A stretch of DNA of 13,877 nt from CAZIMM01 sp964540415 (lineage in GTDB: Bacteria; Bacillota; Clostridia; Oscillospirales; Acutalibacteraceae). Location: contig CAZIMM010000053.1 in the NCBI GenBank assembly GCA_964540415.1, positions 1-13,877 on the forward strand. Direction: 5' to 3'. Below, one piece after another: positions 7,511 to 13,877 of this stretch. The position numbers were made by a program, and so were the translations under genes. The first letter of the stretch is position 1. Every line of letters starts with the position of its first letter. Below the pieces are notes generated by a model that saw nothing but the letters and a program-made list of their open reading frames with translations, was not told the DNA's origin and did no database searches.

Positions 7511-7539
7511 TTGTTTGCCAAGGCAAATTGTGGTATAAT
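7511..7539 (+). promoter_or_regulatory. Extended -10 promoter for ruvC
   Basis: TTGTTT (7511-7516) and TATAAT (7534-7539) are separated by 17 bp, with an extended -10 TG at 7531-7532. Transcription should begin near 7546. The longer in-frame ruvC start at 7528 therefore lies inside the promoter and can be excluded. Confidence 0.75.
7514..7527. repeat. Short dyad inside the ruvC promoter spacer
   Basis: TTTGCC, two central A, then GGCAAA: perfect 6-bp arms overlapping the -35 box and filling much of the spacer. This is a typical position for a repressor operator. It does not match the Gram-positive LexA box (GAAC-N4-GTTC). It could be chance. Confidence 0.4.
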
Positions 7540-7569
7540 ACACTCTATCTGATTAGAATGGTGAAGTAT

Positions 7570-8199
7570 ATGGTTATTCTCGGCATTGATCCCGGTTATG
7601 CAATAGTAGGTTACGGCTTGCTCAAATATGAGGGGAACAGGTTCACTGTTTTGGATTACGGTGCGGTCACAACCGCCGCCGGACTTCCCTTCGGCAGACG
7701 GCTGGAGCAGATATACGACGGCATAAGTGAAATAATTGCGCATTTCTCTCCGGATGCCATGTCAATTGAAAAAATCTATTTCAACACGAATGTCACAACT
7801 GCCATTGACGTAAGTCAGGCACGCGGTGTTATTGTGCTCGCGTCACAAAAAAATTCACTCCCGATTTATGAATACACACCGCTGCAAGTCAAGCAGAGCG
7901 TTGTCGGCTACGGCAGAGCGGAGAAAAAGCAGGTAATCGACATGGTTCGGCGCATTTTAAGCATGAAAGCCCCTCCAAAGCCCGACGATGCGGCGGATGC
8001 TCTGGCTCTTGCCATCTGCCATGCCCGCAGCGCCACCTCACTTATTANNNNNNNNNNAAAGCAGGTTCAGGAAATGACGCGCGTTATTCTGGGACTTGAA
8101 AAGGTGCCGAAGCCGGACGATACGGCAGATGCGCTCGCAATGGCAATATGTCACGCTCATTGCAGCGGCTCGTTAATTTCAAGGATTTCCGGGAGGTAA
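7570..8199 (+). CDS. ruvC: Crossover junction endodeoxyribonuclease RuvC, interrupted by an assembly gap, with a duplicated C-terminus
   Basis: RuvC cuts Holliday junctions held by RuvAB. The ATG at 7570 gives the canonical MVILGIDPG start, has GGTGA 5 nt upstream, and lies downstream of the promoter. Before the gap, 159 residues contain D7, E67 and the C-terminal DD-AAD acidic cluster (D139, D140, D143), which is nearly a whole RuvC (usual length about 160-175). Ten Ns at 8048-8057 follow. After them the frame continues with a second copy of the C-terminal segment from KQVQEM to the stop, carrying its own DDTAD cluster. The 209-codon open frame is therefore almost certainly an artefact of joining two contigs; the natural gene is either half plus its missing part. 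The stop overlaps the ruvA ribosome binding site. Confidence 0.85.
   Translation: MVILGIDPGYAIVGYGLLKYEGNRFTVLDYGAVTTAAGLPFGRRLEQIYDGISEIIAHFSPDAMSIEKIYFNTNVTTAIDVSQARGVIVLASQKNSLPIYEYTPLQVKQSVVGYGRAEKKQVIDMVRRILSMKAPPKPDDAADALALAICHARSATSLIXXXXKQVQEMTRVILGLEKVPKPDDTADALAMAICHAHCSGSLISRISGR
7928..8047 (+). repeat. First copy of the RuvC C-terminal segment (left of gap)
   Basis: Forty codons from KQVIDM to SATSLI align without indels to 8059-8178. Counting by eye gives about 71 of 120 bases and 25 of 40 residues identical, so this is an orthologue-level match rather than a recent duplication. Confidence 0.85.
8048..8057. other. Assembly gap (10 N)
   Basis: Ten undetermined bases join two contig ends inside ruvC. 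A run of exactly ten often marks a gap of unknown or negative length rather than a measured distance. The reading frame is preserved across it by chance or coincidence. Confidence 0.98.
8059..8178 (+). repeat. Second copy of the RuvC C-terminal segment (right of gap)
   Basis: This is the partner of 7928-8047, beginning KQVQEM and sharing the KPDD-ADALA-AICHA core. It continues about seven codons further to a stop at 8197-8199, which gives the true end of this second RuvC. Confidence 0.85.
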
Positions 8200-8202
8200 A
8201 AA

Positions 8203-8796
8203 ATGCTTTATTCTGTTTCCGGCAATATAGTTTACAGCGACGCAAATTCCCTGGCGATCGAGTGCGGCGGGGTTGCTTTTCGCTGCCAGACAACAGCCAA
8301 CACTTTGAGGCAGACGGGCGGAGTCGGCAACAGTGCCACGCTGTATACCTATATGAATGTCAGAGAGGATGCCATTGAGCTTTTTGGCTTTGCAGACAAA
8401 ACCGAGCTTGACTGCTTCAAGCAGCTCATCGGTGTTTCCGGTGTCGGCCCAAAGGCGGGGCTCGCAATTCTCTCACAGCTGACTCCCGACAAGTTGGCTC
8501 TTTGCATTGCAACGGGTGATGCCAAATCTATCACCGCCGCTCAGGGCATAGGCCCGAAAATCGCTCAGAGAGTGGTGCTGGAACTGAAAGACAAGCTGTC
8601 AGCCGGAATTGCCGCAGGTCTTTCGGCAGGGTCTGCAAACGTTTCTGCCGCTGTCGAGGGTTCCGGTGCGCAGGCTGTTGAAGCTTTGATAATGCTCGGA
8701 TACAGCCGCATGGAAGCCGGTGCCGCTGTCGGCGGACTTGACGTTAATTTGTCAACCGAGGAAATGATTAAGCGTGCACTGAAGGCACTGATGTAA
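8203..8796 (+). CDS. ruvA: Holliday junction branch migration complex subunit RuvA
   Basis: 197 aa, the usual family length. RuvA tetramers bind the four-way junction and load RuvB. Domain I (1-62) is the OB-fold, starting MLYSVSGNIV and containing the YTYMNVREDAIELFGF block. Domain II has two helix-hairpin-helix motifs (about 76-86, GVSGVGPKAG; about 113-123, QGIGPKIAQR). Domain III (about 150-197) has the RuvB-contacting EALIMLGYS and EEMIKRALKAL helices. The linker at 132-150 is Ala/Ser/Gly-rich, as expected. GGGAGG at 8191-8196 lies 6 nt upstream and overlaps the ruvC stop, so translation is coupled. Confidence 0.97.
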   Translation: MLYSVSGNIVYSDANSLAIECGGVAFRCQTTANTLRQTGGVGNSATLYTYMNVREDAIELFGFADKTELDCFKQLIGVSGVGPKAGLAILSQLTPDKLALCIATGDAKSITAAQGIGPKIAQRVVLELKDKLSAGIAAGLSAGSANVSAAVEGSGAQAVEALIMLGYSRMEAGAAVGGLDVNLSTEEMIKRALKALM

Positions 8797-8831
8797 GAAG
8801 ACATAACAACCGTCCGAACGGAGCGTGAATA

Positions 8832-9851
8832 ATGGATTTTGAAAACAGAATCGTCGCAACCGAATACTCGGAGCAGGACAGCGAAATAGAAACCTCCCTT
8901 CGACCCAAAGCTCTTGATGAGTATATCGGGCAGGAGGAAGTTAAGGAAAATTTGCGCATATATATTGAAGCGGCGCGCAGCAGGGGAGAGTCGCTTGACC
9001 ATTGCCTGCTTTACGGTCCTCCCGGTCTCGGAAAAACCACGCTTGCGGGAATAATTGCAAGCGAGATGGGTGTCAATTTCCGTGTTACGTCCGGCCCGGC
9101 AATTGAAAAGCCTGGCGACCTTGCCGCGTTGCTCACCAATCTTGGAGAGGGAGACGTGCTTTTCATTGACGAGGTGCACAGACTTTCAAGAACCGTGGAG
9201 GAAATTCTTTATCCCGCCATGGAGGATAACGAGCTGGACATTATTATCGGCAAGGGTCCGTCGGCAAGGTCAATCAGGCTTGGGCTGCCGCATTTCACTC
9301 TTGTCGGTGCAACAACAAGAGCAGGTCAGCTCAGCGCCCCTTTGCGTGACCGCTTCGGTGTTGTTCTGCGGCTTGAGCTTTATTCATCCGCTGAACTTGC
9401 AAGAATCGTGCGCCGCAGTGCGGGTATTTTGGGAATAAATATTGATTGTGAGGGTGCTGTTGAGCTCGCCTCGCGTTCCCGCGGAACGCCGCGCATTGCA
9501 AACCGTTTGCTGAAAAGGACAAGAGACTTTGCACAGGTTGTCGGCAACGGCGTGATTGACATTGAATCCGCTAGGTTCGCACTGGACAAAATGGGTATTG
9601 ACAGTTTGGGCCTTGACAATGTTGACAGAATACTTCTCACCGCCATGGTCAAAAATTATAACGGCGGACCGGTCGGGCTGGACACGATTGCGGCTGTAAT
9701 AGGCGAGGAATCTGTCACAATAGAGGATGTTTACGAGCCGTATCTCATGCAAATCGGTTTTCTCGCCAGAACGCCGAGGGGCAGGGTGGTTACTCCCGCG
9801 GCATATGCTCATCTCGGGCTTACGATGCCCGGTCAACAACAGTTTACATGA
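8832..9851 (+). CDS. ruvB: Holliday junction branch migration ATPase RuvB
   Basis: 339 aa, complete. RuvB hexamers pump DNA through the RuvA-bound junction. The AAA+ core shows Walker A GPPGLGKTT (62-70, K68), Walker B D113-E114-V-H, sensor 1 in VGATTRAG, and the arginine finger R174 in LRDRFG. A sensor 2 helix follows in RGTPRIANRLLKR, and the C-terminal winged helix includes GLDTIAAVIGEE and FLARTPRGR. An ATG with GGAG 9 nt upstream is used. It follows ruvA by 35 bp and precedes glmM closely, so all are likely on one transcript. Confidence 0.98.
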   Translation: MDFENRIVATEYSEQDSEIETSLRPKALDEYIGQEEVKENLRIYIEAARSRGESLDHCLLYGPPGLGKTTLAGIIASEMGVNFRVTSGPAIEKPGDLAALLTNLGEGDVLFIDEVHRLSRTVEEILYPAMEDNELDIIIGKGPSARSIRLGLPHFTLVGATTRAGQLSAPLRDRFGVVLRLELYSSAELARIVRRSAGILGINIDCEGAVELASRSRGTPRIANRLLKRTRDFAQVVGNGVIDIESARFALDKMGIDSLGLDNVDRILLTAMVKNYNGGPVGLDTIAAVIGEESVTIEDVYEPYLMQIGFLARTPRGRVVTPAAYAHLGLTMPGQQQFT

Positions 9852-9858
9852 TAACATG

Positions 9859-9867
9859 AAAGGGTGA
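9859..9867 (+). promoter_or_regulatory. Ribosome binding site deciding the glmM TTG start
   Basis: AAAGGGTGA, a gapped match to AAAGGAGGTGA, lies 5 nt before TTG at 9873-9875. The in-frame GTG at 9864 lies inside this site and has no comparable site of its own. Confidence 0.6.
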
Positions 9868-9872
9868 CGGTT

Positions 9873-11222
9873 TTGGGCAGATTGTTCGGAACAGACGGTG
9901 CAAGGGGCGTTGCAAACAGCGAATTGACGTGTGAGCTTGCAATGAATATCGGCAGAGCGGCTGCAATGCTGCTTACGAATGAGGTGAAGAAGCGTCCGAA
10001 AATTCTTATGGGTATGGACACAAGAATTTCCTCCGATATGCTGCTTTCGGCCATTTCGGCAGGCTTGTGCTCTGTCGGCGCAGATGTCCTTCAGCTCGGT
10101 GTACTGCCGACTCCCGCAGTTGCAATGCTTGTTCAGAAATACGGATATGACGCGGGAATCATGATATCCGCGTCACACAACCCGTGTGAGTACAACGGAA
10201 TAAAAATTTTTAAATCAGACGGATATAAGCTGCCCGATGCAATCGAGGAACGCATTGAGGAAATGATCATAGACGGAAAAGGGACACCTTCAATCAAAAT
10301 CGGCGGGGAAGTTGGCAGAATCAGAACGTCGGATATGCCTGTTTTCGATTATATCGAGCATATCGTCAACACGGTGGACACCGATTTTTCCGGAATGAAA
10401 ATTGCGCTGGATTGTGCAAACGGTTCGGCCTCTGTCACTGCTCCCGAGCTTTTCACACAGCTTGGCGCGGACTTTGAAATTTTGTCCGCAGTGCCGAACG
10501 GAATCAACATTAACCGCAACTGCGGTTCAACTCACCTTGACAATCTCAGAAAGTTTGTTGTTGAAAACGGCTGTATGGCGGGCTTTGCCTTTGACGGCGA
10601 TGCCGACCGCGTTCTGGCTGTTGACGAAAACGGTGATGTTGTTGACGGTGACAGAATACTTGCCATTTGCGCCATGGAGCTGAAAAAGCAGGGCAGGCTC
10701 AAGAACAACACAGTCGTTGCAACCGTGATGAGCAACCTCGGCTTTTTGAAGTTCTGTGAGAATAACGATATCAAGTGCGACATCACGGGTGTCGGCGACA
10801 GATACGTTCTCGAAAGCATGGTCAAAAACGGCTTTTGCATCGGCGGAGAGCAGTCAGGACATCTGATATTCCTTGACTATTCTTCAACCGGCGACGGTCA
10901 GCTGACAGCTGTCCAGCTTCTGCAGATTCTCCGCAAGAGCGGCAAAAAGCTTTCCGAGCTGGCGGCGCAAATTGATATTTATCCGCAGGTTATGGTGAAT
11001 GTCAAGGTGTCAAGCCTCGGCAAGCTCCGTTGCTCAACGGATGTTGAAATAAAACGAGCAATCAAAAAAGCAGAGGATGAGCTCGGAGATACCGGCCGTG
11101 TGCTCGTGCGCGTATCCGGCACAGAACACGTTGTGAGAGTTATGCTTGAGGGCAAGGAAAAAGCGCAGATTGAGCGCCTTGCAAACGAAATTGCCGCTGT
11201 TGTGAAGGAAAGGCTGATATGA
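9873..11222 (+). CDS. glmM: Phosphoglucosamine mutase GlmM
   Basis: 449 aa from a TTG start, giving the canonical MGRLFGTDGARG N-terminus and the normal family length (an upstream GTG at 9864 would add three residues). GlmM converts glucosamine-6-phosphate to glucosamine-1-phosphate for UDP-GlcNAc and hence peptidoglycan. Visible sites are the phosphoserine S101 in ISASHNP, the Mg2+ loop D241-G-D243-A-D245-R, the sugar-binding GGEQSGH, and the phosphate-binding RVSGTE near the C-terminus. The usual proline after RxSGTE is replaced by histidine (SGTEHVVRVM). It starts 21 bp after ruvB and ends in a 4-bp ATGA overlap with the next gene. Confidence 0.95.
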   Translation: MGRLFGTDGARGVANSELTCELAMNIGRAAAMLLTNEVKKRPKILMGMDTRISSDMLLSAISAGLCSVGADVLQLGVLPTPAVAMLVQKYGYDAGIMISASHNPCEYNGIKIFKSDGYKLPDAIEERIEEMIIDGKGTPSIKIGGEVGRIRTSDMPVFDYIEHIVNTVDTDFSGMKIALDCANGSASVTAPELFTQLGADFEILSAVPNGININRNCGSTHLDNLRKFVVENGCMAGFAFDGDADRVLAVDENGDVVDGDRILAICAMELKKQGRLKNNTVVATVMSNLGFLKFCENNDIKCDITGVGDRYVLESMVKNGFCIGGEQSGHLIFLDYSSTGDGQLTAVQLLQILRKSGKKLSELAAQIDIYPQVMVNVKVSSLGKLRCSTDVEIKRAIKKAEDELGDTGRVLVRVSGTEHVVRVMLEGKEKAQIERLANEIAAVVKERLI

Positions 11223-12085
11223 GGTCATCTGACAACTGGAAGGATTATGAACTGCTTGATTGCTCCGGCGGAGAGCGTCTTGAAAGCTGGGGCGGTGTTG
11301 TGCTTATCAGACCCGATCCCCAGGTTATATGGAACACTCCGAAAACACACCCGGGATGGAAAAACGCCCATGCACGATACACCCGTTCAACCAGCGGGGG
11401 CGGTCACTGGGATGTTTATCGCCGCATCCCGGAGTCGTGGAGCATAGCATACGGGGATTTGAATTTCAATCTCAAGCCTATGGGCTTCAAACACACGGGA
11501 CTTTTTCCGGAGCAGGCTGTAAACTGGGACTTTGTCAGAGGCAAAATTCAAAAGTCAGACCGGCGGCTGAAGGTTCTGAATATGTTTGCATACACCGGCG
11601 CCGCAACAGTTGCCGCTCTGAAATCCGGCGCGGCGGTCACTCATGTCGATGCTTCAAAGGGTATGGTGCAATGGGCCAAGGAGAATGCGGCGCTGAGCGG
11701 TGTTGCGGACTGCCCGGTGAGATGGTTTGTTGACGACTGTGTGAAGTTTGTCCGCAGGGAAATCCGCAGAGGTAACAAATACGATATCATCATCATGGAT
11801 CCCCCGTCATACGGCAGAGGACCCGGCGGAGAGATATGGAAGCTGGAGGATGAAATATTCTCCTTCGCTCAGCTGTGCGAACAGCTTATTGCTGAGGATG
11901 CCGCGGCGTTGCTCATCAATTCATACACAACCGGTCTTTCCGCCTCCGTGATGAAATACATATTGGAAAGCGTTGTCGTGCCCGGACACGGCGGCACGGT
12001 TTCGGCAGACGAGCTGGGGCTTCCCGTTTCCGCTTCGGGGCTGATACTGCCGTGCGGCGCAACGGCAATTTGGGAGAAAGAATGA
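11219..12085 (+). CDS. RlmI-like class I SAM-dependent methyltransferase
   Basis: 288 aa. It resembles the COG1092/RlmI-K group of rRNA methyltransferases (RlmI makes m5C1962 in 23S rRNA) but is shorter and has no clear N-terminal PUA domain. The Rossmann fold shows motif I NMFAYTGAATVAAL (121-134), an acidic SAM-ribose residue in HVDASKG, and motif IV D194-P-P-S-Y198. A preceding block, about 80-105 (LKPMGFKHTGLFPEQ), is typical of this group. The target is not certain: rRNA is likeliest, and other substrates cannot be excluded. Start ATG overlaps the glmM stop as ATGA and its own stop overlaps ecfA1 as ATGA, so it sits in a tightly coupled operon. Confidence 0.85.
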   Translation: MRSSDNWKDYELLDCSGGERLESWGGVVLIRPDPQVIWNTPKTHPGWKNAHARYTRSTSGGGHWDVYRRIPESWSIAYGDLNFNLKPMGFKHTGLFPEQAVNWDFVRGKIQKSDRRLKVLNMFAYTGAATVAALKSGAAVTHVDASKGMVQWAKENAALSGVADCPVRWFVDDCVKFVRREIRRGNKYDIIIMDPPSYGRGPGGEIWKLEDEIFSFAQLCEQLIAEDAAALLINSYTTGLSASVMKYILESVVVPGHGGTVSADELGLPVSASGLILPCGATAIWEKE

Positions 12086-12936
12086 ACGAGCCTATTATAA
12101 AATTTGAAAAAGTGTCTTTCGGCTACGAGGCAGAGGACGGCAGTGTATTAACAGATGCCGTGAAGAATGTTTCGCTCGAAATCGAACGCGGAAGCTTTGT
12201 TGCCGTGCTCGGACACAACGGCTCAGGCAAATCCACTCTTGCAAAGCTCACAAACGCAATACTTGTGCCTCAAAAGGGTAAAGTAACAGTCAAATCAATG
12301 GACACCGCCGACGAAAAGCTGACAAACGAAATCAGAAAAACCGTCGGCATGGTATTTCAAAACCCGGACAATCAGATTGTCGCGACGATTGTTGAAGACG
12401 ATGTGGCGTTCGGCCCGGAAAATCTCGGAGTTGAACCGTCGGAAATCCGACGCAGAGTGGACGGCGCACTTGAAGCCGTAGGCATGACAAAATACGCCTC
12501 CTTCGCGCCTGACAAGCTTTCCGGAGGCCAGAAGCAGCGTGTTGCAATCGCCGGGGTAATCGCTATGCAGACAGAGTGCATTGTGCTCGACGAGCCGACG
12601 GCCATGCTCGACCCAAGCGGACGCAGTGAGGTGCTGAACACCGTGCTCAGGCTTAACCGCGAAATGGGGATAACCGTTTTGCTGATAACTCATTTTATGG
12701 ATGAAGCTGTCAAAGCGGACAGAGTTATTGTCATTGACAACGGCTCTGTTGTTCTGGACGGCACGCCGAAAGCGGTTTTTTCGCAGGAGAAAACGCTTGC
12801 ACGCGCCGGTCTGTCCATTCCGCAGGCAACGCAGCTTGTACGCAGGCTGATTGCGGACGGCGTTGATTTGCCGCCCGATATTCTCGACGACAGCGAGTGT
12901 ATCAACGCGATATTTAATTTGATTGGAGAGCATTGA
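12082..12936 (+). CDS. ecfA1: ECF transporter ATPase EcfA1 (energy-coupling factor)
   Basis: 284 aa. The ATG at 12082 is chosen over an in-frame start at 12052 because it forms the ATGA overlap with the upstream stop and has GGGAG just upstream. ABC ATPase motifs are Walker A GHNGSGKST (44-52, K50), Q-loop QNPDNQ, signature LSGGQ (146-150), Walker B D170-E171 and H-loop H204. The C-terminal region, with SIPQATQLVRRL, is typical of EcfA subunits. With EcfA2 and EcfT it forms the shared module that powers vitamin or metal uptake by separate S-components; no S-component is visible here. It is coupled to ecfA2 by TGATG. Confidence 0.93.
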   Translation: MNEPIIKFEKVSFGYEAEDGSVLTDAVKNVSLEIERGSFVAVLGHNGSGKSTLAKLTNAILVPQKGKVTVKSMDTADEKLTNEIRKTVGMVFQNPDNQIVATIVEDDVAFGPENLGVEPSEIRRRVDGALEAVGMTKYASFAPDKLSGGQKQRVAIAGVIAMQTECIVLDEPTAMLDPSGRSEVLNTVLRLNREMGITVLLITHFMDEAVKADRVIVIDNGSVVLDGTPKAVFSQEKTLARAGLSIPQATQLVRRLIADGVDLPPDILDDSECINAIFNLIGEH

Positions 12937-13799
12937 TGTCAGTTTTGTCGGTCAGAGGACTAACACATATTTACGGCAAGGGCACGCCGTTCATGGTCAA
13001 CGCCTTGAACGACGTGAGCTTTGACATTGAAAAAGGCGAGCTTATCGGGCTCATCGGTCACACTGGCTCCGGAAAAAGCACGCTCATTCAGCATTTCAAC
13101 GGCTTGCTCAAACCGGATTCAGGAAGAATTCTGCTTAACGGTGAAGACATCTGGGGAAAAAAGAATGATATTCGCGCCGTCCGCTTCAAGGTCGGGCTGT
13201 GCTTTCAATATCCTGAATATCAGCTGTTTGAGGATACGGTATATAAAGACATCGCCTTCGGCCCGGGCAACATGGGGCTGAGCGAGGATGAAATCCGCAA
13301 TAGGGTGCTGAGAACCGCCGGATATGTCGGACTCACACCTCAGCAGCTCGACAAATCGCCGTTTGACCTTTCGGGCGGCGAAAAAAGACGCGCCGCGATA
13401 GCCGGAGTTATGGCAATGGAGCCGGAGGTGCTTGTGCTCGACGAGCCGACGGCGGGGCTTGATCCCAGAGGCAGCCGGCGCATACTTGAGCTTGTTTCCG
13501 ACTACCGAAAGCAAACCGGCAGCACTGTTGTTATTGTCACGCATAACATGGAGGACATTGCAGTGATGGCAAACAGAGTCCTTGTTATGAACAAGGGCGA
13601 AGTGTTCGCTTATGATACTGTTGACAAAATATTTTCAAGATCGGATGAGCTTCGGAATATCGGGCTCAACGTGCCGCAAATCACACGGATTTTTATCGGA
13701 CTGCGCAAAAAAGGGCTGGATGTCCGTCAGGGTATCTACACCGTTGAACAGGGCAGGACGGAAATTCTCCGCTTGCTAGAAGGGAGGCGGAGCAAATAG
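12936..13799 (+). CDS. ecfA2: ECF transporter ATPase EcfA2 (energy-coupling factor)
   Basis: 287 aa. The ATG at 12936 overlaps the ecfA1 stop by one base (TGATG) and has GGAGAG 5 nt upstream; the TTG at 12933 is less likely. Motifs are Walker A GHTGSGKST (41-49, K47), Q-loop FQYPEYQLF, signature LSGGE (145-149), Walker B D169-E170 and H-loop H203. The Q-loop YPEYQLF and the NVPQITRI block near the C-terminus are characteristic of EcfA2 and distinguish it from EcfA1. The stop TAG (13797-13799) overlaps the apparent ecfT start (ATA) as ATAG. It pairs with EcfA1 as a heterodimer on EcfT. Confidence 0.94.
   Translation: MSVLSVRGLTHIYGKGTPFMVNALNDVSFDIEKGELIGLIGHTGSGKSTLIQHFNGLLKPDSGRILLNGEDIWGKKNDIRAVRFKVGLCFQYPEYQLFEDTVYKDIAFGPGNMGLSEDEIRNRVLRTAGYVGLTPQQLDKSPFDLSGGEKRRAAIAGVMAMEPEVLVLDEPTAGLDPRGSRRILELVSDYRKQTGSTVVIVTHNMEDIAVMANRVLVMNKGEVFAYDTVDKIFSRSDELRNIGLNVPQITRIFIGLRKKGLDVRQGIYTVEQGRTEILRLLEGRRSK
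13782..13787 (+). promoter_or_regulatory. Ribosome binding site for ecfT
   Basis: GGGAGG lies 8 nt before the ATA codon at 13796-13798, inside the end of ecfA2. It supports initiation at or very near that codon despite the absence of ATG, GTG or TTG. Confidence 0.6.
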
Positions 13800-13877
13800 T
13801 CAGAGATATAACTCTTGGACAGTATTATCCCGGGAAGTCATTGCTGCACAGGATGGACGCTCGTGCAAAAATCGTGT
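13796..13877 (+). CDS. ecfT: ECF transporter transmembrane protein EcfT, 5' end only, apparent ATA start
   Basis: 27 codons are present before the window ends. Translation from 13796 reads (ATA)-VRDITLGQYY and then PGKSLLHRMDARAKIV, matching the conserved EcfT N-terminus (M-I/L-R-D-I-T-L-G-Q-Y-x-P, then H-x-L/M-D-x-R). The expected initiator Met aligns with ATA at 13796-13798. In that frame there is no ATG, GTG or TTG back to a stop at 13745, and the next candidates (TTG 13841, ATG 13853) would delete the conserved motif. The start overlaps the ecfA2 TAG by 4 bp. EcfT is the membrane scaffold that links EcfA1/A2 to vitamin-binding S-components. Identity is confident; the start codon is an inference and may be a base error. 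Confidence 0.85.
   Translation, partial: MVRDITLGQYYPGKSLLHRMDARAKIV

Noticed and set aside
7528..7569. Longer ruvC N-terminus from TTG 7528
   Set aside because: These codons contain the -10 box TATAAT and the predicted transcription start; RuvC proteins begin at MxILGIDPG.
8565..9179. 204-codon minus-strand open frame across ruvA/ruvB
   Set aside because: It is a shadow of two well-supported genes with no recognisable protein and no ribosome binding site evidence.
12295..12933. 212-codon minus-strand open frame
   Set aside because: It lies opposite ecfA1, whose ATPase motifs are complete; the composition looks like reverse-frame noise.
1..13877. Possible new defence, mobile or CRISPR-like system
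   Set aside because: No repeat array, integrase, transposase, reverse transcriptase, nuclease-helicase pair or toxin-antitoxin pattern was seen; most genes are housekeeping or common envelope enzymes.

Overview
The window looks like a metagenome-assembled scaffold from a mid-GC Clostridia-type Firmicute, probably gut-associated Oscillospirales/Ruminococcaceae-like. This is inferred from strong GGAGG-type ribosome binding sites, -35/-10 promoters with 16-17 bp spacers, a Clostridia-type 'F420 ligase-like' protein, ruvC linked to ruvAB, and an EcfA1-EcfA2-EcfT vitamin-transporter module. No phage, CRISPR, transposon, rRNA or tRNA feature is visible.

Layout. Positions 1-3078 run on the minus strand: a CofE-like gene with its own near-consensus promoter, and upstream of it a translationally coupled pair (a zinc-ribbon four-helix membrane protein followed by a membrane-anchored Big_2/Ig-like surface protein). 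Positions 3297-6681 form a plus-strand cluster of four: an exported metallophosphoesterase, a membrane-anchored GH16 beta-glucanase-like enzyme, a small ASCH/PUA-like protein and an alkaline-phosphatase-superfamily phosphodiesterase. A perfect 15-bp bidirectional terminator follows. A minus-strand histidine phosphatase (6744-7418) converges on that terminator and is divergent from ruvC. From 7570 on, everything is plus strand: ruvC, ruvA, ruvB, glmM, an RlmI-like methyltransferase, ecfA1, ecfA2 and the start of ecfT, with most joints coupled by short overlaps.

The most important caveat is at 8048-8057: ten Ns lie inside ruvC. The sequence just before the gap already encodes an almost complete RuvC C-terminus, and the sequence just after it encodes the same segment again, only about 60% identical. 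The two sides are therefore probably two contigs ending in different ruvC orthologues, either a chimeric scaffold or a collapsed locus. Gene-neighbourhood arguments across 8047/8058 should not be trusted.

Working together: RuvABC resolves Holliday junctions. GlmM makes glucosamine-1-phosphate for peptidoglycan. EcfA1/A2/T energise vitamin and micronutrient uptake. The left half is mostly cell-surface and hydrolytic functions. The most unusual coding detail is that ecfT seems to start with ATA, overlapping the ecfA2 stop as ATAG. No convincingly new multi-gene defence or mobile system was found.
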